Part shown: piece by piece, positions 8,853 through 17,261 of the stretch
Layout of the letters: every line of letters begins with the position of its first letter
How positions within the stretch are numbered: position 1 is the stretch's first letter
Assembly: GCF_044068625.1 (NCBI RefSeq)
Contig: NZ_JBIPKH010000012.1
Location: 29,907 to 93,906, forward strand
Reading direction: 5' to 3'
Length of the DNA stretch: 64,000 nt
Source of the DNA: Desulfurivibrio sp044068625
GTDB taxonomy: Bacteria; Desulfobacterota; Desulfobulbia; Desulfobulbales; Desulfurivibrionaceae
Program-made: the position numbers and the translations under genes
Notes under the pieces: generated by a model
The model's input: the letters and a program-made list of their open reading frames with translations, nothing else
What the model was told of the DNA's origin: nothing
Database searches by the model: none

Positions 8853-11800
8853 ATGAAGCTCTCCCTTTACTATCGGGTCTTGCTGGCCGCCCTGGTTTCG
8901 GCCCTGGTCGCCGTGTTGCTGGCGGTGCTGGCGGGTTCCTATGGCGCCGCTCCGGCGCCGCTGGTCTGGGTGGCGACCCTGCTGCTGGTTGCCGGTGCGG
9001 CCGGGGGGATCTCCTGGTTTTTCGTGGCCCCGGTTTTGGGGGATCTGCGGAAAATGGGCGACTGGCTGACCGCTTTTGCCCATGGTGATGAACCCGAGGA
9101 GCTGGCTGCGGTTGGTCTCGGGGACTGTGCCGGGGCCCTGGCCGGTTTTCACCGGTTGGCGGCCTGGCGGCGGGAACTGCTGGAGGTCTGCTGGGCGGCC
9201 CGGGAGGGGGATCTCAGCCGTCGTCTGACGCCGCTGGGAAGCGGGGATCTGCTGGCTGACGGTTTCAACGGGGTGCTCACCGATCTGCACCAGGCCAATC
9301 TCCAGTACGCCGAGGCGATCAGCTACCTGCACGCCATTCCGACCCCCATCCAGGTGGTGGGTCGGGAGATGAACATCCGGTTCATCAACCAGGCCGGCGC
9401 CCGTTCGGCCCGGTTGGCGGTGGGCCAGTGCATCGGGAAAAAGTGCCACGAGCTTTTCCGCACCCGGGACTGCAATTCCGATCGCTGCCGGGTGGCGCGG
9501 GCCATGGTGCAAAATCGGGCCCTGACCGGGGAAAATATAATTGTTACCCCCAAGGGCGATGCCCCCTACCGTTACACGGCCGCGCCCCTTAAGGATGATA
9601 ACGGCCGGATCGTGGGGGCGGTGGAATATATCGTCGATATCCGGGATGAAATGCGGGTGGCGGCCATGGCCGAGGCGATCTCCCAGGGAGATTACCAGAT
9701 CAGCATCGAGCCCCGTTCGGAAGATGATCGCTTGAGCCATGCCCTCAACCGGATGGCCGCCACCCTGCGGGAGCTGGCCGGCAAGCAGGTGGAAGATCGC
9801 TGGCTGAGCAATGGGATAACCACGGTGGGGGACCGTTTGCATGGGGAGCATGACGCCCTCAGCCTGGCCCACAACATCCTGGAGGCCATGGTCGAGGTGC
9901 TGGACGTCCAGGCGGCCGCCTTCTATCTGGCCCAGGACGCGGAAAATCTCCGTTTAATAAAGACCCATGGCGCCGGCGGCGAAGTCGCCGCCCGGCAGAA
10001 GGTGCATTGTGGCGAAGGCCTGATCGGCCGGGCCCTGCAACAGGGGCGGGTGCTGATCGTCAACGATCTGCCGCCGGGTTATCTCAAGATCTCTTCCGCG
10101 CTGGGGGAGGCCGATGCCACCGCTTTAGCGGTGATGCCGGTCTATTTTGAAAATGAACTCCGCTGCCTGATCGAGCTGGGAACCCATCGGGCCTTCAGCC
10201 CCCGTGAGGAACTGCTGCTCCAGCGGGTGGCGGAAAATATCGGGGTGGCGGTGCATACCACCGACGCTCGGCACCAATTGGCCCGGTTGCTGGAGACCAC
10301 TCAGGAGCAGGCCGAGAGGCTGCAGGTCCAGCAGGAGGAGCTGCGCCAGACCAATGCCGAACTCCAGGAACAGGCCCGGGCCCTGGCCGCTTCCGAGGGG
10401 CAACTGCAGGTTCAACAGGAGGAGTTGCGGGTTACCAACGAGGAGTTGGAGGAGCGCGGCAAAGTCCTGGCCGAAAACAACCGGGAGCTGCAGCTGGCCC
10501 GTAAACAGCTGGAGGAAAAGGCCCGCGATCTGGAGACCTCCGGGCGCTACAAGTCGGAGTTTCTGGCCAACATGAGCCATGAGCTGCGAACCCCCCTCAA
10601 CAGTATTCTGATCCTCTCCCAGCTGCTGGCCGCCAACAAGGAGCAGAACCTGCTGCCCAAACAGGTTGAGTTTGCCGCCACCATCCATAACTCCGGCTCC
10701 GATCTGCTCCACCTGATCAACGAGGTCCTTGATCTTTCCAAGATCGAAGCCGGGCGGATGGAGATCAGTCCCGAGGATGTAAACCTGAAGAGCATGCTCA
10801 ACTCGCTGCTGGGGATCCTCCAACCCCTGGCCGAGCAGAAACGGTTGCGTTTGGTCAGTGAACTGGCGGGGGAGCTTCCCGAGGCCATCTTCACCGATGA
10901 GTCCCGGCTGCGGCAGATCTTGAAAAATCTGCTCTCCAACGCCCTCAAATTTACCGAAGCGGGGGAGGTCAGGCTCCAGGTCGGCCGTCCCCGCCCGGAG
11001 GAGCTGCCGTCGGGTTTGGAGTTGCCCGCCGAGCGGGCGCTCTTTTTCCGGGTGAGCGACAGCGGCATCGGGATTGCCGCCGATAAACTGGAGGTGGTTT
11101 TCGAAGCCTTCAAGCAGGCCGACGGCGCCACCAGCCGCAAGTTTGGCGGTACCGGCCTGGGGCTTTCGATCTCCCGGCAGTTGGCCCAGCTGTTGGGAGG
11201 GGCCCTGACCGTGACCAGTCAGGAGGGCAAGGGCAGCGCCTTTACCCTTTGGTTGCCGGAAACCCTGGAGTCGCGGCGGGAACCGGCCCCGCGGCAGGGG
11301 CCGACCCCGCGCCAACGGCCGGTCGAAGTGGTGGCGGCGGCCGGAGCCGGCGGGGAGGAGCCGCCGGCTCCGGCCGCCACTCCCTTGGTCCCCGATGACC
11401 GCCGTTCGGTGGCCCGAGGCGACAAGAGTCTGCTGATCATCGAAGATGACGAGGCCTTCGCCTCGCTGCTGCTCGATCTTGCCCGGGAGCGGGGCTACAA
11501 GGGGCTGGTGGCCGAGGATGGGGAGACCGGTCTCCATCTGGCCGATTACTACCGTCCCAGCGGGATCATTCTCGACATGGGACTGCCCGGCATCAGTGGC
11601 CGGGAGGTGATGGACCGGCTTAAGAAAAACCCTGAAACCCGGCACATCCCCGTCCATTTTATCTCCGCCAGCGATCAGAGCCACGACGTGATGCAGCTTG
11701 GGGCCATCGGCTTTCTCACCAAACCGGTGAGCGTGGAGAAGCTGGAGCAGGTTTTTGGCCGCATCGAAAAACTCCTGGAGAGCTCGGTCAAGAGATTGCT

Positions 11801-12596
11801 GGTGGTGGAGGATGATCCGGTCCAGCGTCAGGCCATTCTGGCCCTGATCGGTGCCGGGGGTGATGTGGAGGTGGTGGAGGCGGCCAACGGCGAGGAGGCT
11901 TACCGATTGCTGCAGAACGAGCATTTCGATTGCGTTATCCTCGACCTGGGGCTGGGCGACATGAGCGGTTTTGAGTTGCTGACCATGGTCAAGGAGAATG
12001 AGCGGATCTCCCGGATTCCCATCGTGATCTACACCGGGCGGGAGATCGACCCCGACGAGGAGGAGCGTCTGCAACAGTATGCCGACTCGATCATCATCAA
12101 AGGGGTGCGCTCGCCGGAACGGCTGCTGGATGAAACCACCCTTTTCCTCCATCGGGTGGAGAAGAGCCTGCCCAGCCAGCAGCAGGAGATCCTCAACTCT
12201 CTGCACTGTCGGGGGGCGGCATTCAAGGGCCGGACCGTACTGCTGGTCGATGACGACATGCGTAATATCTTCGCCCTTTCCAGTGTGCTGGAGGAGAACG
12301 GGCTGGAGATCGTGGTGGCCCGCAACGGGGTTGAGGCCCTGGCCAAGCTGGCGGAGCACCCGGAGATCGACCTGGTGCTGATGGATATCATGATGCCCGA
12401 GATGGACGGCTATGAAGCGATGCGGCGGATCCGCCTCGATCCCGCCCGGGGTGAGCTGCCGATCATCGCCCTCACCGCCAAGGCGATGCGGGGTGACAAG
12501 GACAAATGCCTGGCGGCCGGGGCCAACGACTATCTGGCCAAGCCGGTGGACACCGAGCGGCTGCTCTCCCTGCTGCGGGTATGGCTCTATCGATGA
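8853..12596 (+). CDS. Hybrid sensor histidine kinase with PAS, GAF and three receiver domains
   Basis: A 1247-residue membrane kinase. Two hydrophobic helices lie at about residues 9-30 and 36-60, followed by a HAMP-like linker and a PAS domain around 145-270 containing Cys residues in CHELFRTRDCNSDRC. A second HAMP-like stretch and a GAF domain (about 330-470) come next. A Gln/Glu-rich coiled coil (about 475-565) leads into HisKA with phospho-acceptor His576 in SHELRTP, then an HATPase with NALKF, DSGIGI and GGTGLGL. Three receivers follow, with probable phospho-acceptors Asp908, Asp1031 and Asp1178. The gene overlaps cheR by four bases (ATGA), so kinase, CheR, CheB and the REC-GGDEF protein are probably made together. 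The small periplasmic loop suggests that the signal is sensed inside the cell or in the membrane. Confidence 0.9.
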   Translation: MKLSLYYRVLLAALVSALVAVLLAVLAGSYGAAPAPLVWVATLLLVAGAAGGISWFFVAPVLGDLRKMGDWLTAFAHGDEPEELAAVGLGDCAGALAGFHRLAAWRRELLEVCWAAREGDLSRRLTPLGSGDLLADGFNGVLTDLHQANLQYAEAISYLHAIPTPIQVVGREMNIRFINQAGARSARLAVGQCIGKKCHELFRTRDCNSDRCRVARAMVQNRALTGENIIVTPKGDAPYRYTAAPLKDDNGRIVGAVEYIVDIRDEMRVAAMAEAISQGDYQISIEPRSEDDRLSHALNRMAATLRELAGKQVEDRWLSNGITTVGDRLHGEHDALSLAHNILEAMVEVLDVQAAAFYLAQDAENLRLIKTHGAGGEVAARQKVHCGEGLIGRALQQGRVLIVNDLPPGYLKISSALGEADATALAVMPVYFENELRCLIELGTHRAFSPREELLLQRVAENIGVAVHTTDARHQLARLLETTQEQAERLQVQQEELRQTNAELQEQARALAASEGQLQVQQEELRVTNEELEERGKVLAENNRELQLARKQLEEKARDLETSGRYKSEFLANMSHELRTPLNSILILSQLLAANKEQNLLPKQVEFAATIHNSGSDLLHLINEVLDLSKIEAGRMEISPEDVNLKSMLNSLLGILQPLAEQKRLRLVSELAGELPEAIFTDESRLRQILKNLLSNALKFTEAGEVRLQVGRPRPEELPSGLELPAERALFFRVSDSGIGIAADKLEVVFEAFKQADGATSRKFGGTGLGLSISRQLAQLLGGALTVTSQEGKGSAFTLWLPETLESRREPAPRQGPTPRQRPVEVVAAAGAGGEEPPAPAATPLVPDDRRSVARGDKSLLIIEDDEAFASLLLDLARERGYKGLVAEDGETGLHLADYYRPSGIILDMGLPGISGREVMDRLKKNPETRHIPVHFISASDQSHDVMQLGAIGFLTKPVSVEKLEQVFGRIEKLLESSVKRLLVVEDDPVQRQAILALIGAGGDVEVVEAANGEEAYRLLQNEHFDCVILDLGLGDMSGFELLTMVKENERISRIPIVIYTGREIDPDEEERLQQYADSIIIKGVRSPERLLDETTLFLHRVEKSLPSQQQEILNSLHCRGAAFKGRTVLLVDDDMRNIFALSSVLEENGLEIVVARNGVEALAKLAEHPEIDLVLMDIMMPEMDGYEAMRRIRLDPARGELPIIALTAKAMRGDKDKCLAAGANDYLAKPVDTERLLSLLRVWLYR

Positions 12597-13426
12597 AGGA
12601 TCAGGCCCAGGAGATAGAAGATCTGGAGATCTCCCTGCTGCTGGAGGGGATCTTTCGCCATTATGGCTACGACTTTCGCGACTACTCGTTGGCCCATCTC
12701 CGCCGGCGCCTGCGCCATCGCCTGGAGCTGGCCGGCCTGGCGGACCTGGGGGCCATGCTGCACCGGGTCCTCAGTGACCGGGGCTTTTTTGAACTGCTGC
12801 TGCGGGATCTTTCCATCAACGTCACCGAAATGTTTCGTGATCCCACATCCTACCGGCGGATTCGTGAGGATGTGGTGCCCCTGCTCAAAACCTACCCCTT
12901 TGTCAAAATCTGGCATGCCGGCTGCGCCACCGGGGAGGAGGTCTACTCCATGGCCATCCTGCTCCACGAGGAGGGGCTGCTGGAACGGTGCCGGCTTTAT
13001 GCCACCGATTTCAACCAGGTGGCGCTGAAAAAAGCTGCGGCGGGGATCTATCCCCTGGAGCAGGCCCGCCTCTATTCGGCCAATTACCAGAAGAGCGGCG
13101 GCCGGGGATCGTTGAGTGATTACTACCAGACCGATCATGAAAACATCCTGCTCAAAAGCTGGTTGCGTAAACGGGTGGTTTTCGCCGACCATAATCTGGT
13201 GACCGACAGCGTTTTCAGCGAGGTACAGCTGGTGGTTTGCCGCAACGTGGTGATCTATTTCAACCGGGAGCTGCAGGAGCGGATTTTCCGCACCTTTCTG
13301 GACAGTCTCTGCCCCGGCGGCCTGCTCTGGCTCGGCTCCAAGGAGTCTTTGAAACTGCTGAAGATAGCGGATCGTTTCAAGGAGTTGTACCCGGCGGAAA
13401 AGATTTTCAAGAAACGCTTGCAATGA
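12593..13426 (+). CDS. CheR-type protein-glutamate O-methyltransferase
   Basis: A 277-residue methyltransferase of the CheR family, with the N-terminal helical domain (LLLRDLSINVTEMFRD) and the SAM-binding core containing the HAGCATGEEVYSMAILL segment and a VVCRNVVIYF motif. CheR normally methylates glutamates on chemoreceptors. Here no receptor gene is adjacent, and the gene is sandwiched with ATGA overlaps between a hybrid kinase and a CheB-type esterase. Start ATG 12593 is chosen for that overlap; ATG 12581, four codons upstream inside the kinase gene, is an alternative. The C-terminal pentapeptide-binding subdomain looks standard. What it methylates here is unknown; a distant receptor or the kinase itself are both possible. 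Confidence 0.88.
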   Translation: MKDQAQEIEDLEISLLLEGIFRHYGYDFRDYSLAHLRRRLRHRLELAGLADLGAMLHRVLSDRGFFELLLRDLSINVTEMFRDPTSYRRIREDVVPLLKTYPFVKIWHAGCATGEEVYSMAILLHEEGLLERCRLYATDFNQVALKKAAAGIYPLEQARLYSANYQKSGGRGSLSDYYQTDHENILLKSWLRKRVVFADHNLVTDSVFSEVQLVVCRNVVIYFNRELQERIFRTFLDSLCPGGLLWLGSKESLKLLKIADRFKELYPAEKIFKKRLQ

Positions 13427-14085
13427 GGTCGGTGGTCCAGTTAATGAAAGATCAGGGGAGCTTGATGCTTGCCGGTCGGCCGCCCCGCTTTTACCGGGCG
13501 GTGGTGATGGGGGTTTCCGCCGGGGGCCTGGCGGCTCTGCGAACCATTCTGGCCGAGCTGCCGGCCGCTTTCCCGGTGCCGCTGGTGGTGGTCCAGCACC
13601 GGGGTCCCGAGGATGACGGCTTTTTGGCCCACTACCTGGACCAGCATTGCCCCCTGCGGGTCAAGGATGCCGAAGATAAGGAGCCGGCTGTTCCCGGCAC
13701 GGTCTATCTGGCCCCGGCCAATTATCACCTGCTGCTGGAAGATGATGGTAGTTTCGCGTTATCTCTGGAAGGGCGAGTCAAATTCGCCAGACCCTCTATC
13801 GACCTCCTTTTTGAAAGCGCGGCGGATGTATATGGCGCGGCCCTGGTGGCCATTGTCCTGACCGGGGCCAACGATGACGGCAGCCGGGGGCTGGCGGCAG
13901 TCAAGCGCCGAGGGGGGCTGGTGGTGGTCCAGGACCCGGCCACCGCCGAAGCCGTCGCCATGCCGGAGGCGGCCATCAAAACGGTCGCGGTGGATTTTGT
14001 CCTGCCGTTGCCGGCCATTGGCCCACTACTGGTCAAACTTTATACCGCTGCCCGTGATAGTCAGCGGGGCTGGTCCAATCTTTAA
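13423..14085 (+). CDS. CheB-type methylesterase, catalytic domain only
   Basis: A 220-residue stand-alone CheB methylesterase and deamidase domain. The triad is visible: Ser32 in GVSAGG, His59 in QHRG and Asp152 in TGANDDG. The N-terminal receiver domain that controls canonical CheB is missing, so the protein cannot be regulated by its own phosphorylation. It might instead be governed by one of the three receivers of the co-encoded kinase. The start at 13423 overlaps the cheR stop by ATGA; internal ATGs at 13444 and 13465 would give a shorter protein without harming the fold. It is followed 22 bp later by the REC-GGDEF gene. Confidence 0.88.
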   Translation: MRSVVQLMKDQGSLMLAGRPPRFYRAVVMGVSAGGLAALRTILAELPAAFPVPLVVVQHRGPEDDGFLAHYLDQHCPLRVKDAEDKEPAVPGTVYLAPANYHLLLEDDGSFALSLEGRVKFARPSIDLLFESAADVYGAALVAIVLTGANDDGSRGLAAVKRRGGLVVVQDPATAEAVAMPEAAIKTVAVDFVLPLPAIGPLLVKLYTAARDSQRGWSNL

Positions 14086-14107
14086 GGTGAGCAGAGGGGA
14101 CAACTCA

Positions 14108-15124
14108 ATGCCGGATACCCCGAAAATCCTGATCGTCGACGATACCCCGGCCAATCTCCTGGTGATGGAGAGCTTGCTGGAGGGGGTGGGGGCGCAACTG
14201 CTCACCGCCACCTCGGGGCAGCAGGCCCTCTCGCTGATGCTGGAGCATGAGTTCTCCCTGGTGTTGCTCGACGTCCAGATGCCCGACATGGATGGCTTTG
14301 AAACTGCCACCCTGCTGCGGGGGCGTAAGCAGACCCGCCATCTGCCCATCATCTTCGTCACCGCCATCGGCAAGGATGATGGCCAGATCGCCCGGGGTTA
14401 CGAGGCCGGAGCGGTGGACTATCTGTTCAAGCCGGTCAATCCCCATATCCTGCGCAGCAAGGTGGAGATCTTCCTGGAGCTTGATCGCCAGCGCCGGTTG
14501 CTGGCCAGAAAAAGTGCCGAGCTGGACCATAAGGTTAAGGAACTGCTGGCCCTGAAGAAGCAACTGGAGGCAGCCAATCGCCAGCTGAATGAGTTGTCCC
14601 TGACCGATGCCCTGACCGGCCTGGCCAACCGCCGCTGCTTCCAGGAGGCCCTGCAGACCGAGTGGCGGCGGGCCATGCGCTGCGGTCAGCCCCTGACCCT
14701 GGTGATGGCCGATATCGATTTCTTTAAACAATTTAACGATATCTACGGCCACGTGGCGGGGGATGAGTGCCTGGTCAAGGTCGCCGCTGTGGCGCGCAGC
14801 CCCCTGATGCGCCCCGCCGATCTGGCCGCCCGTTACGGGGGAGAGGAGTTCGTGCTGCTGCTGCCCAACACCGACCTGGAGGGGGGAGTATGCCAGGCCG
14901 AAGAGATCCGCCTGGCCGTGGAAAAACTGGCCATTGTCCACGAAGGTTCGACCATCGGGCCCCACCTGACCATGAGTTTCGGGGTGGCTTCGGTGGTGCC
15001 GCGTCGGGAACTGGACCCCATGGACCTGGTCTGCGTGGCCGATAAGGCCCTCTACACGGCCAAGGAGCGGGGGCGCAACCAGGTTGACGTCCAAGGGCGG
15101 GGGGCTTTCGGGTCCGGGGCTTGA
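14108..15124 (+). CDS. Response regulator with GGDEF diguanylate cyclase domain
   Basis: A 338-residue PleD/WspR-like regulator. An N-terminal receiver (about 5-125) has DD near residues 10-11, phospho-acceptor Asp55 and a KP near residue 108. A coiled-coil linker (about 135-165) leads to a GGDEF domain with the active-site signature GGEEF at residues 244-248, so cyclic di-GMP synthesis is likely. An I-site RxxD is not evident before GGEEF; PLMRPADLAARYGG offers only a partial match. The gene follows the kinase-CheR-CheB set with AGAGGGG as ribosome binding site, and is the likely output of that module. It ends 13 bp from the convergent dnaJ-like gene. Confidence 0.9.
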   Translation: MPDTPKILIVDDTPANLLVMESLLEGVGAQLLTATSGQQALSLMLEHEFSLVLLDVQMPDMDGFETATLLRGRKQTRHLPIIFVTAIGKDDGQIARGYEAGAVDYLFKPVNPHILRSKVEIFLELDRQRRLLARKSAELDHKVKELLALKKQLEAANRQLNELSLTDALTGLANRRCFQEALQTEWRRAMRCGQPLTLVMADIDFFKQFNDIYGHVAGDECLVKVAAVARSPLMRPADLAARYGGEEFVLLLPNTDLEGGVCQAEEIRLAVEKLAIVHEGSTIGPHLTMSFGVASVVPRRELDPMDLVCVADKALYTAKERGRNQVDVQGRGAFGSGA

Positions 15125-15137
15125 GCCGGCCCCACCC

Positions 15138-16091
15138 TTACAGTCCCAGTTCCGCCAGCTCCTCCACCAGCTTTTTCTGCTCCTTGGTCAGCTTTTTGGG
15201 GAGCTGCAGGTTTACTTTCACCAGCAAATCGCCTTTGGAGCCGCGGGTTCCGGCGGGCAGGCCATGACCTTTGAGGCGCAAACGGCCGCCCGGTTGGATC
15301 CCAGGCGGGACCTTGACCTTCAGTTGCCGGCCCTCCAGGGTGGGCACCGGCACTTCGGTACCCAGCAGGGCGCTGCTGAGGGGAATCTCCTTCTCGGTTA
15401 CCAGGTTGCTGCCTTCGCGGCTGAAGAGGGGATGGGGTTGCACGCTGATCAATAACAGCAGATCCCCGGGGGGCCCGGCCATGGGGGAAGGGGCGCCCTT
15501 GCCGGCCAGCCGCAGTTTTTTCCCGCTTTCGATCCCCGGGGGGATTTTGACCGCTACCTTGTCGGCCTGGCCGCCCCGGCCCAGCGAAATGGTCTTTTCG
15601 CCACCCCGCAGAACCTCCTCCAGAGTTATCGGCAATTCCAGGCTAAGATCGTTGCCTCTGACCATTCGCGGCTGTTGCGGGCCCTGGCGGAACTGGCGAA
15701 AATCGGCCTGCTGGCCGCCCATCCCGCCTCCCACTCCGAACAGATCGTCGAAAAAACCGCCCCCGCCGGGGCCGGTGCGGAAGGTGGTCCGGCCACCGCC
15801 CAGATTGATGCCGAACTCCCGCAGAATATCGTTGATATTGGTGTTGCGGAAAATATCCTCCTGGGAGTAGCGCTGCTGGAAGCCGGAGGCCCCGAAGGTG
15901 TCATACTGCTTGCGCTTTTCCGGATCGGAGAGGACCGCGTAGGCCTCACTGATCTGCTTGAACCTCTCCTCCGCCTCCTTGTTGCCCTGGTTGCGGTCGG
16001 GATGGTATTTCAGGGCCAGTTTGCGGTAGGCTTTTTTGATCTCCTCCGGTCCGGCGCCTTTGCCCAGTCCAAGTGTCTCATAGTAGTCCAT
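15138..16091 (-). CDS. DnaJ-like co-chaperone without zinc finger (CbpA type)
   Basis: A 317-residue type-II J-domain protein. The J domain covers residues 1 to about 68 with His30-Pro31-Asp32. A Gly/Phe/Gln-rich linker (about 75-145) follows, and then two C-terminal beta domains (LSLELPITLEEVLRGG and the IPLSSALLGTEVPVPTLEG region). The four CxxCxGxG zinc repeats of true DnaJ are absent, which points to CbpA or DnaJ2. It stimulates DnaK ATPase and binds unfolded protein. A good minus-strand sigma-70-like promoter lies in the upstream gap. It is convergent with the GGDEF gene. Confidence 0.9.
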   Translation of the reverse strand: MDYYETLGLGKGAGPEEIKKAYRKLALKYHPDRNQGNKEAEERFKQISEAYAVLSDPEKRKQYDTFGASGFQQRYSQEDIFRNTNINDILREFGINLGGGRTTFRTGPGGGGFFDDLFGVGGGMGGQQADFRQFRQGPQQPRMVRGNDLSLELPITLEEVLRGGEKTISLGRGGQADKVAVKIPPGIESGKKLRLAGKGAPSPMAGPPGDLLLLISVQPHPLFSREGSNLVTEKEIPLSSALLGTEVPVPTLEGRQLKVKVPPGIQPGGRLRLKGHGLPAGTRGSKGDLLVKVNLQLPKKLTKEQKKLVEELAELGL

Positions 16092-16158
16092 GGTTGCTGA
16101 AGTTCCCCTTTATGCTGACAAATTCCATAGTGGATGGCTAAATCCCGGTCCGGGGCAG

Positions 16159-16187
16159 ATTATAAGCATCTCTGCTCCCTTTGGCAA
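16159..16187 (-). promoter_or_regulatory. Promoter of the dnaJ-like gene
   Basis: On the minus strand TTGCCA (16182-16187) and a perfect TATAAT (16159-16164) are separated by 17 bp. Transcription would begin near 16152, about 60 bases ahead of the dnaJ-like start. No CIRCE dyad is present nearby, so heat-shock control by HrcA is not indicated. Confidence 0.65.
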
Positions 16188-16198
16188 GGCGGTGGGAG

Positions 16199-17023
16199 CT
16201 AACGGGCAACCACGAAGGCATCGGCAAAGCCGGCCTCCATCATCACCCGCTCCAGGCGAAGAGCGCCGCTCATGGTGTCGCCGGCGCTGACCTGGACCCG
16301 ATAGAAGAGCTGGCCGCCGTGGTCATATTCCCTGACCACGGCGCTCCTGCCCCAAGCATCGAGCTGTTGCTTGAGGCGGCTGGCGTTCTCCTGTTGGGTA
16401 AAGGCTCCCACCTGGACATAGAATTCGCCGTGTTCGAAGTCCGGGGTGGCGGCGAACCGCTCCCCGCTGCGCCCATCCTCCACGTAACGCACCGCCTGGC
16501 CCAAAGCGGTGATCTGGACCCGGGCCAGACCCTGTTCGGCCATGCCCAGCTCCCGGGCGGCCCGGTAGGAGAGGTCGATGATCCGACCCCGGACAAAGGG
16601 GCCCCGGTCATTGATGCGCACGGTGATCTCCCGGCCGTTTTCCAGATTTTTCACCAGCAGGTGGGTGTTCATCGGCAGGGTTTTGTGGGCGGCGCTGACG
16701 GCGTACATGTCGTACACTTCCCCATTGGAGGTGGGGCGACCGTGAAATTTGGCCCCGTACCAGGAGGCGAGACCGGTCTCGGTGAACCCGTGGGCCGAGG
16801 GGATGGGATAATAGGTTTTACCCTTGATCTGGTACGGCCGCTGGGTGGCCGGAATGCGGGTTGCCTCCGGGGGGCGCTTGCCGGTCTCCGGAGGCGGGGT
16901 TTCCGTCCGGGTTTTACCGGTGGGGGTCGCCAGGAGGGTGGGATGCTTGGCGCAGGCGGCGGGCAGCAGAGCCAGGGCCATGACCAGGGCGATGGCCGCC
17001 CGGCGGGTGGGGTCGAATTTCAT
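16199..17023 (-). CDS. rlpA: RlpA-like lipoprotein (DPBB plus SPOR domains)
   Basis: A septal-ring-type lytic transglycosylase of 274 residues. A lipoprotein signal ends at LLPAAC with Cys24 as the lipidated residue. A Pro/Thr-rich linker is followed by the double-psi beta-barrel (about 88-180) with ASWYGAKFHGRPTSNGE and the RINDRGPF motif, then a C-terminal SPOR domain (about 195-270) that binds denuded peptidoglycan. The open frame extends nine codons further upstream, but starting at 17023 places the positively charged n-region correctly and gives GAGAGAAG as ribosome binding site. It is divergent from pyrG and 107 bp upstream of the dnaJ-like gene. Confidence 0.9.
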   Translation of the reverse strand: MKFDPTRRAAIALVMALALLPAACAKHPTLLATPTGKTRTETPPPETGKRPPEATRIPATQRPYQIKGKTYYPIPSAHGFTETGLASWYGAKFHGRPTSNGEVYDMYAVSAAHKTLPMNTHLLVKNLENGREITVRINDRGPFVRGRIIDLSYRAARELGMAEQGLARVQITALGQAVRYVEDGRSGERFAATPDFEHGEFYVQVGAFTQQENASRLKQQLDAWGRSAVVREYDHGGQLFYRVQVSAGDTMSGALRLERVMMEAGFADAFVVAR

Positions 17024-17142
17024 GCTTCTCTCTGGGGTGTTGGGCCACAATTCCGGGGCCGGATCATGCGGTTGGCGGTCCTTGGTTTTCCGCTTCGCGC
17101 CTACTTTAGCCAGCTTGGGGGAAAAAGTCCCGGCTTTTTACT

Positions 17143-17170
17143 TTGCCTTCCCCCGACTTGGTGCTATAGT
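17143..17170 (+). promoter_or_regulatory. Probable promoter of the pyrG operon
   Basis: TTGCCT (17143-17148) and TATAGT (17165-17170) are separated by 16 bp in the divergent rlpA-pyrG gap. This would give a leader of about 85 bases before pyrG. No attenuator of the C-tract type known from Bacillus pyrG is evident at the expected transcript start. Confidence 0.45.
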
Positions 17171-17261
17171 CGGCCCTTGGATGTTCACGGTTTTTTCGCC
17201 CGGCCTGTAAGCCGCTGGCCGCGAAACCAGTTATTAACCCCATACCCCACCTGAAAGACGC

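Noticed and set aside
10125..12359. 744-codon minus-strand frame opposite the hybrid kinase
   Set aside because: Antisense shadow of conserved kinase and receiver codons with biased Leu/Gln/Gly content and no domain.
15138..16091. Canonical DnaJ
   Set aside because: The CxxCxGxG zinc repeats are missing, so the CbpA/DnaJ2 type fits better.
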